Assembly: GCA_965178125.1 (NCBI GenBank)
Contig: OZ237762.1
Coordinates: 558,001 to 622,000 of the forward strand
DNA from: Bilabrum cf. latius
Taxonomy: Eukaryota; Bigyra: Bicosoecida; Bigyra; Bicosoecida
Direction of reading: 5' to 3'
Length of the DNA stretch: 64,000 nucleotides
Shown here: one piece after another, positions 49,601 through 61,600 of the stretch
Position numbering within the stretch: the first letter of the stretch is position 1
Layout of the letters: each line of letters begins with the position of its first letter
Program-made: the position numbers and the translations under genes
The notes under the pieces: model-generated
The model's database searches: none
The model's input: only the letters and a program-made list of their open reading frames with translations
Told to the model about the DNA's origin: nothing

Positions 49601-52600
49601 CAAGCTGGGCTTCCAGCGGACTCACGCTCGATGCAAGACCCGCCAGAAGCGCTCGAGCAGTCACATCTTCCTGCATGTCCATCGCCAGCCGGAACTTCAG
49701 ACGCGCCCCGATCTACTCGTCGGCTCCCCGCCGCAGTCGCGCCACAGGGTCCTCCTGCCCGCCCTCCCCGCCATCCACCTCCGATGGCTGCATGTCAAAC
49801 AGGTTGCCCAGCTCCTCCATGGACAGCTGCCCGTCCCCGTTCGAGTCCGCCCGACGCACAACTGCGCTCAGGTCGCGCAATGACAGCTGCTCCATGCCCA
49901 GCGACCCAAGGCCTGCCTGCAGATGCTTGGGCTCGAGTGCCATGGACCGATCCGTGTTGAAGGCAGCGAAGGCCTCCTCAATGGAGCCGAAGCGAGCCTT
50001 GACTGCTTCGCGGATACGGGTCACCACACCCTCAGTCCGCAAGAAGGCCTTCTCGGCTCGGAGTGACAGCAGCGGGGCAAGCACCGTCTCCTCCCACGAC
50101 GGAATGTCGCGACGACGACCACGAAGATTCTATTCAAAGAACTCTCTCCTTTGGCTCGTGGTGTTGTCGTGCAGCAGCTGATGCAGGGCTCGCATCTCGG
50201 CAAGCGTGAATGACACCCGGTTGTCCACGAAGCGACACACCTGAGCCAGGCCCAACAGCGAATGCACGTCCTGCGCACTGTCGCCCTTCACCACCGCGCG
50301 TTCATCGCTCTGCGTCGATGGCGCAAACACCGCGTCCAATGGGAATCCATTTATCGTGTACAGTCCCACATATGCCCGAGACACAGGATCCACCTTGCCC
50401 TGCAGCACATCGCTCGTCAGAGCCGCGATGTCATCCTGGCCCACATGCAGAGCCCGCCGCAGAGTCTCTGCTTCCGCCAGTGACACCACCATTACCAGGT
50501 CACGCAACTCAGGCCCGCTCTTCCCAGCAGCCGCACCATCTGCCTCCGTACCGATCAGCGCAGCCACCTTCGCCGCATCCAGCTCCTGACCCGGTGGCGG
50601 GATCAGCCGAAGCACCACCTCCATGTTCTTCAGTCGCCGCGGCAGAGTGGTCGGGGCCGACAGCTCCGTGTGGTTGTCAGACAGCCACAGCCGATGCCCG
50701 CCCTCCACGGTCAGAGCGCCTGCCGATCGCGAGAAGCGGAACTGGTCCAATGGGTAGAAATCACGTTCTTGCAGCAGAGTGGACGGCTGCCGCAGCTGAT
50801 GCATGGCCCACGCTCGTGCGGCCGTGGACCTGTCGGCAAACTGAGATTGCTTCTCCTTCTGCATCTGCACCTCCCTCTGCCTCTCCTGCTCCTTCTCAAG
50901 CATCAGCTCCGACTCCTGCTCCACCTGAGCCACGCACTGCTTGTCGAAGTCAAGTCGTTTGCCGCCGGCCTTGCTCGGCGCTGTACTCTCAGCGTCATGC
51001 TCGGCCTTGCCTGCCTCCGCCAGCACGGCCTGCACCTCTGCCTTCTGCTTGTCCGTCTGGATCAAGCTCGACCACGCCTCTAGCTCCTTGGTCAGCCGCT
51101 GCACGAACGTCTCAGGCGCCTCGATCTGAGCCCCGATGGAGCTGTCCAGAGGATCCATGAACGCCTTCATCGACTGGCGGACGGTGTACGCAATGGACGA
51201 GGCCTCCTTGTCCTAGGCAGCCTTGAGCGCTTCCGGCGTCACTTCGGGCACTTCCTCATCGAAGCCCATCTTCTTGGCTTTCTTCTCCCTTTCCTCCTCC
51301 TCCTTCTTCTTGGCATCGCTCTCAGCGGACTCCTCCTTCTTCAGCCCTCGCTTGCGCAGGGCAGCCTCTTTCTCCATCTCCTTCTCATGCGCCTCCCGCT
51401 TCTCTCTCGCCCTCGACTCATGCAGCTCGTGGTTGTCTAGCGTGGAGTCAACGCCGGTTACCCGGAATCGGATTCGCAAGGCCCCGCGCCTAGGCTGGAG
51501 CACCAGCGAATACATGTCGAAGCGACCGCATGAATACCCATACCCGCCAGCCGGATGCCTCGAGGACACAAGATTGCGCAGTGCCTGCCGTCGCCAAACG
51601 AACGACATGCGCTGAGCGCACAGCTACATGTGCTGCAGCTGCTCAGATCGGATCGATGCAGCCAGCAGCCAAGTCACGATGTGCTCAGGCTTCGTGCGAC
51701 TGGCACTTGCTCCTGCAGACCCAAGCATGTGCATGGCGGCCGCGGCTGCACTACTGCTTCCCTTGTCCGACTTGTCTGCATGCACCGCCCGACGCACCAG
51801 CCGAGACACTTCAGGCACCACCAGCACAGTCAGCGTCTGGCCCACACCCAGACCACGCATGCGCCACGACCCCTGCGCAAGCTCGCGCAGTGTCATGTCC
51901 TTGCCCAGCGTCACCGCCGCGCGGGCGTCCATCACCTGCGGACAGTCCGTGCCCGTGGCATTCGTCTGGTTGAAGAACGTGAAACGCTCGCTGGGCTCGA
52001 TGCCGCACTGGTCCAGCTGAATACCTTCATTCGACCCGCGCATCAGCACCATGTGTCGGCCCACGTCATCGAAGTACACCACGCCCTGCATACCCTCCAG
52101 CCCATGCTCCAGCAGGTATGCAGCCACTTCCTAGTTCGTCATGCCCGTCACCAGAGCGCCCACGTCGATCAGCGCGTGGAACCGGGGCTTGGCCGTGGCG
52201 ATGGTCCTCAGGATAAACTGAGAGTCCCAGTCGCCTTGCAGATCCATCGTGGAGATCACAGACGGGTTTGTCAGAGTGCGCACGATCTTGGCCTCGCTCC
52301 CAGGCTCAAAATCGCAAGTCATGCCGGTGGGCAGCAGGTCCGATGTGGTGCCTGAGAAACCCAGCCGCTTCTCGAACAGCATGTCACTGCCCATATCAAT
52401 GCCGGATGCCATGAGCTTCTGCTTCTGGTGGTTCATCACCTTGGGGAACACATGGTTCAGCACGAAGTGGTCCACCACCGCAGGCACGTCTCGAAGAGCC
52501 GCGAATGCAGCCGCCATCTGCTCCTGGTCGGTGGGCTGGAACAGGGGCAGCGGCAACACAGACAGGGCAGCCTCTCGACGAGCCCTGGCGCGGCGCTTGC

Positions 52601-55600
52601 GCTTCTGCACGTTGAGGTCGCTGGCGCTCTGCTGGCGCCGCAGCTTAGGCGGACCTCCAGACGATGATCGACGCATGAGTGACGCGCTGGACACTTGGCG
52701 ATCCGTGGCTGGTGCACCCATATCATCGCGATCATCCGTAAGCACCGAGGCTTCACGGGCCATACCGGGCGCCTCCTCACCCTCGAAATCACCAAGAGCA
52801 GCGTCTAGCCATGACTTGAACTTCACCGCAGATGGCCGCTTGTCAGGGTTGCCTGCCTCGTACATCAGCGACCGCTTCATCTCCTTCAACATCACGCTGC
52901 AGTCCTCCTTACGAAGACCCTCGTACCTGTACGCCAGCACCGCCAGACCGATCAGCACCTCGGCATGCGCAAACTCACTGCTCTGCGATGGCGAGTCCTT
53001 ACCCACGAATGGCACCGCGAGCAGCAGCCGGCTTGGAGGCTCCTTATGCTGTCCCTTCGCACCGGCCTCCAAGGCTGCGATGTCTCCGGGCTGCAGCAGC
53101 CCGTAGCTCACACGGTCAATCTTGCTGATCACGTGCGCCGTAAACACGTTGCACCATGCCCGGCCCAAGTTGATCAGCCGCAGCACAGCTGGGCCCAGCT
53201 CACGATTCAGCATCTTAGCCTCCTCCGACTCCTCCGAGGCACCCAGCAGCACAGCCTCCACGGCCTTCTCCTTGCGGGTAAACTCACCCTCATCCACGCC
53301 GCCACCAGACGCACTTCCAGGCGTCTGTCCGTCCTCGGTGTCGTCACCGTCACCCTGAGCCTCGCCCTCGCCCTCGCCCTCCAGCTCAGGTGGCTTCGTC
53401 ACGTAACCCACCTCCGTGGCATAGTTCAGGTCACGCCGCAGCCAGAACAGCAGCCAATGAGCCAGGTGAGGCTTGATGTCCTCGTGGTAGTAGTCCTCGT
53501 CCAGCAAGATCAGATGCGGGTTCACCTGCAGCGCGTACTGCCGGACACCCCTCCGCAGAGCCTGCTGCAGGGACCGAAGCGTGCTCATGGCGTCTGATGC
53601 CTCCAGCGGATCTGCCTCCAGCTTCCCGATCAGGTCCAGGAATGACATGCCCACGCTCTGGTAGCCCTGCTTCTCGCTGCCACCCTCGAGCCCACTGCCT
53701 TCAGACCCGACAGAAGACATCTTGCGGGCAGCAGCAGCAGGCACGTCCAGACTGCCACCGGCCGCTGCCTCGGCATCGGCACCCCCTGCAGACCTGTCCA
53801 CCTGCACGCCCATTGTCACGCACGATAGGATCGCGTCAATGATGTGCAGCGGCAGTCTCCACCGATCCGGCGACAGCTCCAGAGGCCGTTTGGGTCCGAT
53901 GGGGAAGTTCAGCTCGGACAGCATCGGATTCAATAGTAGATCCACCTCATCCAGCAGCACCACACCCGTGCCTGCCTTGTTGCTGTCTGCCTTCACCACG
54001 GCCTGCGAAGCGGCTCCATCTCCAGCGCCCGCCCCAGACGCAGCCGTCCCATCGCTGGGCTGCACGCCCAGGCAGTGCAGCAGCTCGGCCAGCAGGTCAG
54101 CTGCCTTGGCAGTGGCTCGCAGCCTGGCCGCCTCATCAGCTGCTTTGCTCCTGGACCTGGTGGACTGGAAGCTGGCAGGCGACTTGAACACCTCCGGGGG
54201 CGCACTGCGCACCTCGTGCATCATGTCGAGGTACTGCAGCATCACGCACTTGATGGACTCGGGCGTGGTTGTAAACACCCCACAATCTCGCCGGGCAGAT
54301 TGGGCAGTCTCCACCAGGTTGGTGAGGTAGATCATCCACTTGTTGAGCCTTCGCGCGGACTCGAGCGCCTTGAATTGGACCGCCGCGCCCTCCTTGCCGA
54401 ACCGCTTGGTCATGAACTTGTGCCTTCTCTGTCGTGCCTCGTTGAGCTTGCGGGAAATCTTGTTAATCTCCTCTGTGCTTCCGAGTCCCAGCCTTGCCCG
54501 GAGATTGGCCTATTTCAAGATCTTGAGCTCCTCCGCCGTAAGCACATCCTCTGGCCGCGAGCTGAGGCTCTTCAGCTTTGACTCTTTCTTCTTGTCCTGT
54601 CCAGTCTTTTCGTCCCCTGCTTTGCCTGCTTTTAGACTATCATCTGATTTGCTCTCGCTTGCACCAGCGCCTGATGCTGCATCACCATCATCTCTCTTGG
54701 CTTCCCCCTCCTTGCCATCTTCAACATCGGACCCGGCGTCATCCATTTCATCTGCAAGCTCCTGCATCATGAGCTTGTCAGAATCCTCGTCCATTGCCTT
54801 CATTGGAGGCAGAGCGAATCGCTCAAACTGCAGAGTCACCACGCGCCGACCCAAGATGGTGGACAGCGACCGAGTCAGGTGCATGCGGGACATATCAGTC
54901 AGCGCGGCAGGCACCACCGAGGTCACCACCTGCGACCCGTCTGCAAGGATCGCAGACAGCAGCGGGTTCAAAGCAGCCGACTTGCCAGATCCCATCAGGG
55001 CCTGGATCACTCGGTTGCCCGAAGGCTCTCTCACGCGCTCCAGGAATTGGTGCACCATCTGTACCTGCCGAGGCCACAGCACGAAGCCGCTCAGGAACTC
55101 AAACACCAGGAAGCACGGGTTGAACGGCTGGCCGGCCTCAGGCAGATAGGTCCTCTCTGCTGCAAGCACGGCTGCAAACTTGTTGGCGGCAATACCAAGC
55201 AGTGTGATCTCAGACGACAGCAGACCCAGCGCCCGATGGGCAGCGCCTCGAGCCGTGATCACGTGCGTGGCATCGTTCAAGCCTTCACCAGCAACAGCGT
55301 CGTCGGCCGCATCGACCAGCACTGCTTTGCCTACCGCGTCGGGCACAGCGCCATGGATGGGCCTCCCTGCAGCATTCAACTGCAGCACGATAGCGGGTGA
55401 CAGCACGCCCTCCACAGAGCTCTCATCCAGACCGCTGGCATCGCTGATAGATAGCGCGTGCACGTGAGCAGCAGACACACCTCCAGCCTCCTTGGCCAGG
55501 TGCATAGCCACTGCCACTGCCGTCTTCGCAGCTGACAGCCTGCCATCAACGGAGCCATGCGTCACCACGCCGGACATATTCGCCAGCAGTGCACCAAGCC

Positions 55601-58600
55601 TCGCGTTCCGAGCTGCCATCGGGCTGCCCACAGGTCCGAGTGCACCAGCACACGCACATGCAGTCAGCTGCCAAGCCGATAGCCGAGCCACTGCCTCCTG
55701 CACGCTCATGCGGGATGCCTACACCGCCAGCTGTGCCTGCTTCCTCGTGGGCAGCACCAGTGGCCCACCGCTGGAGATCCAGCCACCATGCACCCATTCT
55801 GCCATGCCTGCAGCGGCCACCAAGCTGCCCTCGATGCTGGCAAGCACCTCCGTCGAGGCCCCGCCCTCTGCAGGAAGCACTGACAGAGCGAAGGTGCTGC
55901 GGACAGATGCCACCAGGATAGACTCAAGCTTCTTGAAGAGCCCACGGGCCATCTGACTGCTGCGGCGAGCGTGCAGACTGCGAGACGCACGCAGCATGGC
56001 CGACATCACGATCTGCTCGCCGGTCTCTGCAGTGCGCCTGGTGCTGTCTTCCAGAGGCAGGCCAATCGCGGACAGCAGATCATCTCTCCCTCCCTGAGTC
56101 AGCATTGACTGCACAACGATCTCGAAGGTGGGCCGCGACTTGAGTCCCGCCAACTGACTCAGGTTGCTTGTGCCATCGACGGAGGCACCGGGGCTCATGG
56201 CTCCAGTGGCCTGACCTTGCCTATCACCGTACAGCTGCAGCAGGCTAGACAGGCCCTACTGAGACGCCTGGCCCTCTGTGAAGCCCAGCGAGGAGCACAT
56301 GCCGTCGATCTTCCACAGCACGCCAGCAGCGTCCAGACACACCCGCTGCATTGCCTCGGTGGAGGGCGCTGTCAGCACAGACCTTGCAGCGCCATCACTA
56401 CCGAAGCTTCGCACGAAGTCCCTGAGCACCTGCAGCTTGTCGTGAGTCATGCACCTCAGCTGGTTCTCCATCTGCTCCCTGGCTGCCACTGCGCTGGTCT
56501 TCACGTCGTTCTTGATGCGGTCCAGCAGCTTCTTGCCCACGCCCGACTGCGCCTCAGGTGTGTCCTCGGGCAAGGCGAAGGGGGCGTCCTCGCTGAAGGC
56601 ACCGTCCGGGTGGTCAGGATGGCCCTCCGCTGGGGCCAGCACGATTGGGTCAGCTTCACCGAGATCCACCACCGCACATCCAGCTGCAGTGGCAAACTGC
56701 TTACGGATGTAGTCTGCCACTGGCTGCGAGCGGTAGGCTGCGTACTGCTCCGGCGTGACGATGGTGCCTGTCTCGCCGTCAGTCATTCCAGATCCGTCGA
56801 CTGGCAACACTCCGATCTCGTTGGAACCCCTCGCGACAATCATGGGCCTGGTGTTGAGGCTGCCCAGCACCTGCGTGGCATCGACCACCTGGCCGGGCAG
56901 GTCTGCCATGAAGGGGGGCCAGTGGTTCGTGCTTGTGGTGCGGCAAGTCTCACCCACCATATATCTCAAAACACACTCTCTTACTACGACTGGGAGCTGC
57001 CCCGTCATCACAAACAGCGAGCCAAGGTCATTGGACTCAGCCAAGTCGTACATGTTGGAGCATGCTTCCTCCAGCGGCGTACCGCTTTCTTTGGACAAGA
57101 CCTGCACGCTGAGATTGTAGGCGGTCCTCAGGTCGATCATCATGCTGAACAATTCAACATCTGTCTTCTTCTCGCCTGCCTTGAGAAGCGCCAGCCCCTT
57201 GCCAGTGTCGTCAATCGCGTCCTGCATATCAGATTCCCTGGGCTTGCACGTCTTGAAGTCTTCAGGGAGTCCGCCTGCGGCGCGGATTCTCCTGCCAAGG
57301 ATGACGGCTGCCTAGATCACTAAGCTAGGCAGAAGCACAGCAGTCTCGCCCACCTTACTATTAGAGTCCCAATACGTACTCCCTCCGACGTTTGCCAGGT
57401 TCATTTGCTCGAGGAAGCTGTAGAAGCAGGGTTCAGGTAGCTGAGCAGGCCTACCCTTGAAGATTCTATCTTCTTCTTGTTGTTTCCTTCTCTTGGAGAT
57501 TTCAAGCCTCTTCTCGGCAGACACACCTTCTGTTTCTTTCTTCTTTGCCTCCTTGTGGGCATCAATGAGCCGCCTGACTTGTTCCGCTCTCGCGCGAATG
57601 AATCGAGGCGTCCTGACGGGCTTGCCCTCAAGGAAATTGCATCTTGCCCGTCCCGTAGCAAGATTGTACAGAAACAGGTAATGCTGGAACTCGTAAGAAT
57701 TGGCACTGGATCTGGTGGCTAGCACCTGCCTGAGGCAATCGTCGCCCTACTCCCCTAGAGTGGATCCCTCAATGCCTGGGTGGGCCTGCTACGGCGTCGT
57801 TCCAGCCAGCTCATCGTCCTCGTACATCTGATTGAGCCACTTGGCGATTGCACTAGCTAATCGGGTGGTTAGCACTCTGAAGTAGCCGTATCCAGTGACG
57901 TTCCTCTCATCTTCTCTAGCTTTCTTCAAGGCTTCCTTAGGATCAGCGTCAGCGTTGGCCCCCTTCTTGGCCTGATCCCCGCCCTCCTTCTTCTCAGCAT
58001 CTGCCTCTTTCTTAGCCCTCTCCTGATCCTCAAGATACTTGTCATATACCTTCTTCCTCCTCAAGCTCTCCTCGAAATCGAGCTCCAAAGCACTGCCAAT
58101 CGTGCGGAAAGCCTGATGTGTTACAACCGCACCAGGCGTAGTGACTTTGCTCGCAGGCATGACCACTGGGATGCCCCCAGTAGCCTTGATCGAGCTGCTG
58201 GTTGGGTACTCGTGGTCGTAATCCACACCCTGCACCAGACTCATGTCATCCACGAGCTTCAGCTCCCCGCTCATCACACGCCGAGAATGGCTGTCCCAGG
58301 GCTTGCCCTCAGACAGCAAGATCTCCGTGTAGTTTGACACCTTCCAGCTCGAGTCGGAGTCAGCGCCAGACCCAGAGGCCTCAATGCTATCACTAGCCCC
58401 GCCAACAGCAGCCAGGGCAGATTTGCCGCCCCCGCAATCTTCGTCTCTCGTCTCCAAGTCGGCACGGCACGCGATTGCGTCCTACTTGATCGCCTCGCGG
58501 ATCTCGCCCAGGCTCTTGAGCGGGATAATTGCGGCGATCTTGAGCGTAGCTCCTTGTTCGTACGAGTTCGGCTTGTCGTGAGCCATCGGGTCGTACCCGT

Positions 58601-61600
58601 TCGAGTATCTGTTGTTTTGCTGCATGTCTTTCCGCAGTTTTGCGGCTAGGAACATCTCATCATCGTCGGCCTCCGTGTCGCGCTCCTCGCAGACGTATTC
58701 AATGTACACCGCCTGCTTCGAGATGATCACAGAAGAATCCTGCGACCAGCCAGTAGGCCACTACAGATCTACGGCGTTTGGCCCGTATCCTCCCGGGTCG
58801 CCGGTGAGCACGACCGGCCGAGTCTCGTCGTGGTAGAAGCTCCACCTAGCACGGAGCGGCTTCGTGCATGCCTCGTCTCGCCACAGCTTCACGAACTGCT
58901 TATTGGTTTTGAGACTGCATTCATTGGGAGTAGAGAAGAACATCACCGAAGCCCCGGGCACGTTGACCTTGATGACCTGCCTGGCCTAGTTGGGCGCCAT
59001 GTTACGGTGGCACATGACCTAGAACCCAATCTGGACCTAAGTATCTTTGAATGGCAAGGGGCGCTGCACAGTCCCCGCACCGCTTGCAGCTTCCAGTCGC
59101 TCTCGGTGCTTGATCGCAGCCGCAAGCAGCTGGGTCACTCCCTTGTCGTTGGCACTGATCGACAGCCGCAGAGAAAGCTCCTCCTCTGGCTCGGGAGCTA
59201 TCTCTGGACGCATGGCGGATCGCTTTCCTTGCAAAGCATTCAGCAGTTTGAAGACCAGCTGCGACTAGAACACCCTGCCTGTCTAGACGACAAGCACCGA
59301 CCTCCCCTTCTTGCGCGCATTTCGGATCATTCGGCGCGTGGCGGCTGTGTTGCCAAGAGATGATGCGTTGGTGTGACCAGGGGGCACCAGCCTGTACGCC
59401 ATGTCCTCTTGGTAAGCAAGCCGCAACTTGATGGCGATCTCATCCGGGTGGGAGCTCCTGCCGGCTGCGGCGATGGCGGCTGCAGATCGCTGCACGTAGG
59501 ACATGGCACCCTCTATCCTGCAGCCACGGATGCTGTACGAGGCCAAGTCGAATACCTGGGCACCCACAGCTGAGGCAGCCATGAAGAAAGCAGACTCGGG
59601 ACTGTTGAAGTGCACGAATGCGTTGGCCTCGTGCAGGCGGTACACGTAGAAGCCCTTGTCTGCACCCGCAGACTCCATAGGTGATGTGTCCCACGCATTG
59701 CGCCTGTCAGTAACCAGGGGAGCCTCACCGATCCGGACGATGTGGAACTGGCATCCTGGATGCATGACAAACAGCTGGTGCATGTCATTCTCTAGTACAA
59801 CTCCGTGCGGCAGGGATGCCAGCACCTTGGCCATGCTGCTGTCGCGCCGATCGCTGATGTACGCCCCAGAGACATCCGTGCTCATCAGCCGCACCTGCTT
59901 CACATACTTTGGCTGCTCCGTGCCCCAGTCCACTGTCTGGCCCTTGGATAGTTTCTCAGCCACTGCTGCATTGGCGCTGACCACCTTGGGCTCAAAGGCG
60001 GTGCCTAGCCTCACGCACTCGATGCGGCTTAACGACAGCGAGTCGCCCAGCAGGGCCAGCCCAGCCCCACTTGACCAGATCAACGATCCAGATAGAGGCT
60101 CGATACGTACGATCAGATCCACGACTTTCTTCATCGTGTCGGACTGCACCCGAAGCGGGTTGATCAGCGTCTGGCACGGGATGCGGGCAGCCAGCTCGCG
60201 TGCCTCTGCCTCCGCCGTGGCCTCTTCTGGAGACACCACAACAGCACCATCGCCAGCTGCTGCGCCATCTGCGGCGCTCGCTCTCTTGTCAGCCACCACT
60301 GCAATGATGGACGACAGTCGTTTGAACTCCAAGAAGTTCGACAGAGACATGCGGGTCACCACGGCCTCCACATCCACTCGCGCACCAGAGCTCCCCAGGA
60401 TCTGCTTCGCAATCTCGGTACCGGGAGCCATGTCCTGCAGAGTGATAGGCAGACCCGCGGAGTGCTTCTTGCTGTAGAAACGCCGGAATACCCTCACAAG
60501 GATGATAGTGTCTGCATCCTGGTGCGAGTCTCGCAACGCATCCACCAGCGGATAGCCTGTAAAGACGGCTTCAGGCACAGCATCAGCCCCCCTGTGGCCA
60601 TCCCCACCGGCACTTGCCACGGATAGGAACGATGCAGCGCGCCAAGCCGCGGCGCTTCCTGTGCTTGATCCGAAGTACTTGTCGCCTGCCACACCCCAGA
60701 ACTCGTAGCTGTCCGACAGCGCGGCAGGGATCAGGTTGGCCAGCTGGCCCTCAGACACATACCTCTCTTGCGTGCGAGGATACAGGAGCGGGTTGTTCGC
60801 CACCCGATCGATGCCGGCCAAGTCCTCGTCCTCATCATCGTCGCCTGCCTGTGCAGCCGCGTCTTCCTCAGCTGGCTCATCGTCCTCTAGTCCCTTGCCG
60901 TCGGCATAGCTCAGGTTGACAAGCCTGTCCACGGCAGGTAGATCCAGGAGGCACTGTCGCTCCATGTCCACCGACCACACGGTATCACCTCCGTAGTAGT
61001 ACCTCTAAGACCCGTACTGAGCCTGCGATATGTCGTAGAAGTACTAGCTCTGGCCGACGAAGGCAGCGTAGGTGGCGAGTGGGTGCGGCAACAGCCTCCT
61101 GCGCAGTGACCGTGTAACCTCCAGACTGGCAGAGCCGAGGGTAAATCGCTCGTCAGAGGTAGACAGGAAGCGACGTTCCGTCTGTCTATTTTGCTCGGCA
61201 ACCCGGTACATGAGTACCGTCTTGCGGTCGCTGAGAACCTCGGCTTCGATCCACACTGCCTGGTGCTGACTTGTGTCAGCGTGGCGCATGTTACCACCGA
61301 GGAGGAGGATAGTGCCGAGCACAGGACTCTGCACAGTACCGTTACTTGCTTCCTCTGATCCGCGATCGTCCTCTTTGCCTTTCGCGCCCAGGGCCTGTCT
61401 CGCCACCATGGCCATGTACTAGTACTGCCGAAGCCTTGCCTGCCCATCGGCCGTGTCCTCAGATGGGTCGCCTGGTCCACGACTGGCCATGATGGCATCG
61501 TCGATCGCAGAGTCACCGGCAGTCTTGCCCAGTGCACCACCGTCCTCCATTGCTGCAGCCAACTTGTCACTGACCCAGATCTTGGAAGCCTTCAGGTCAA

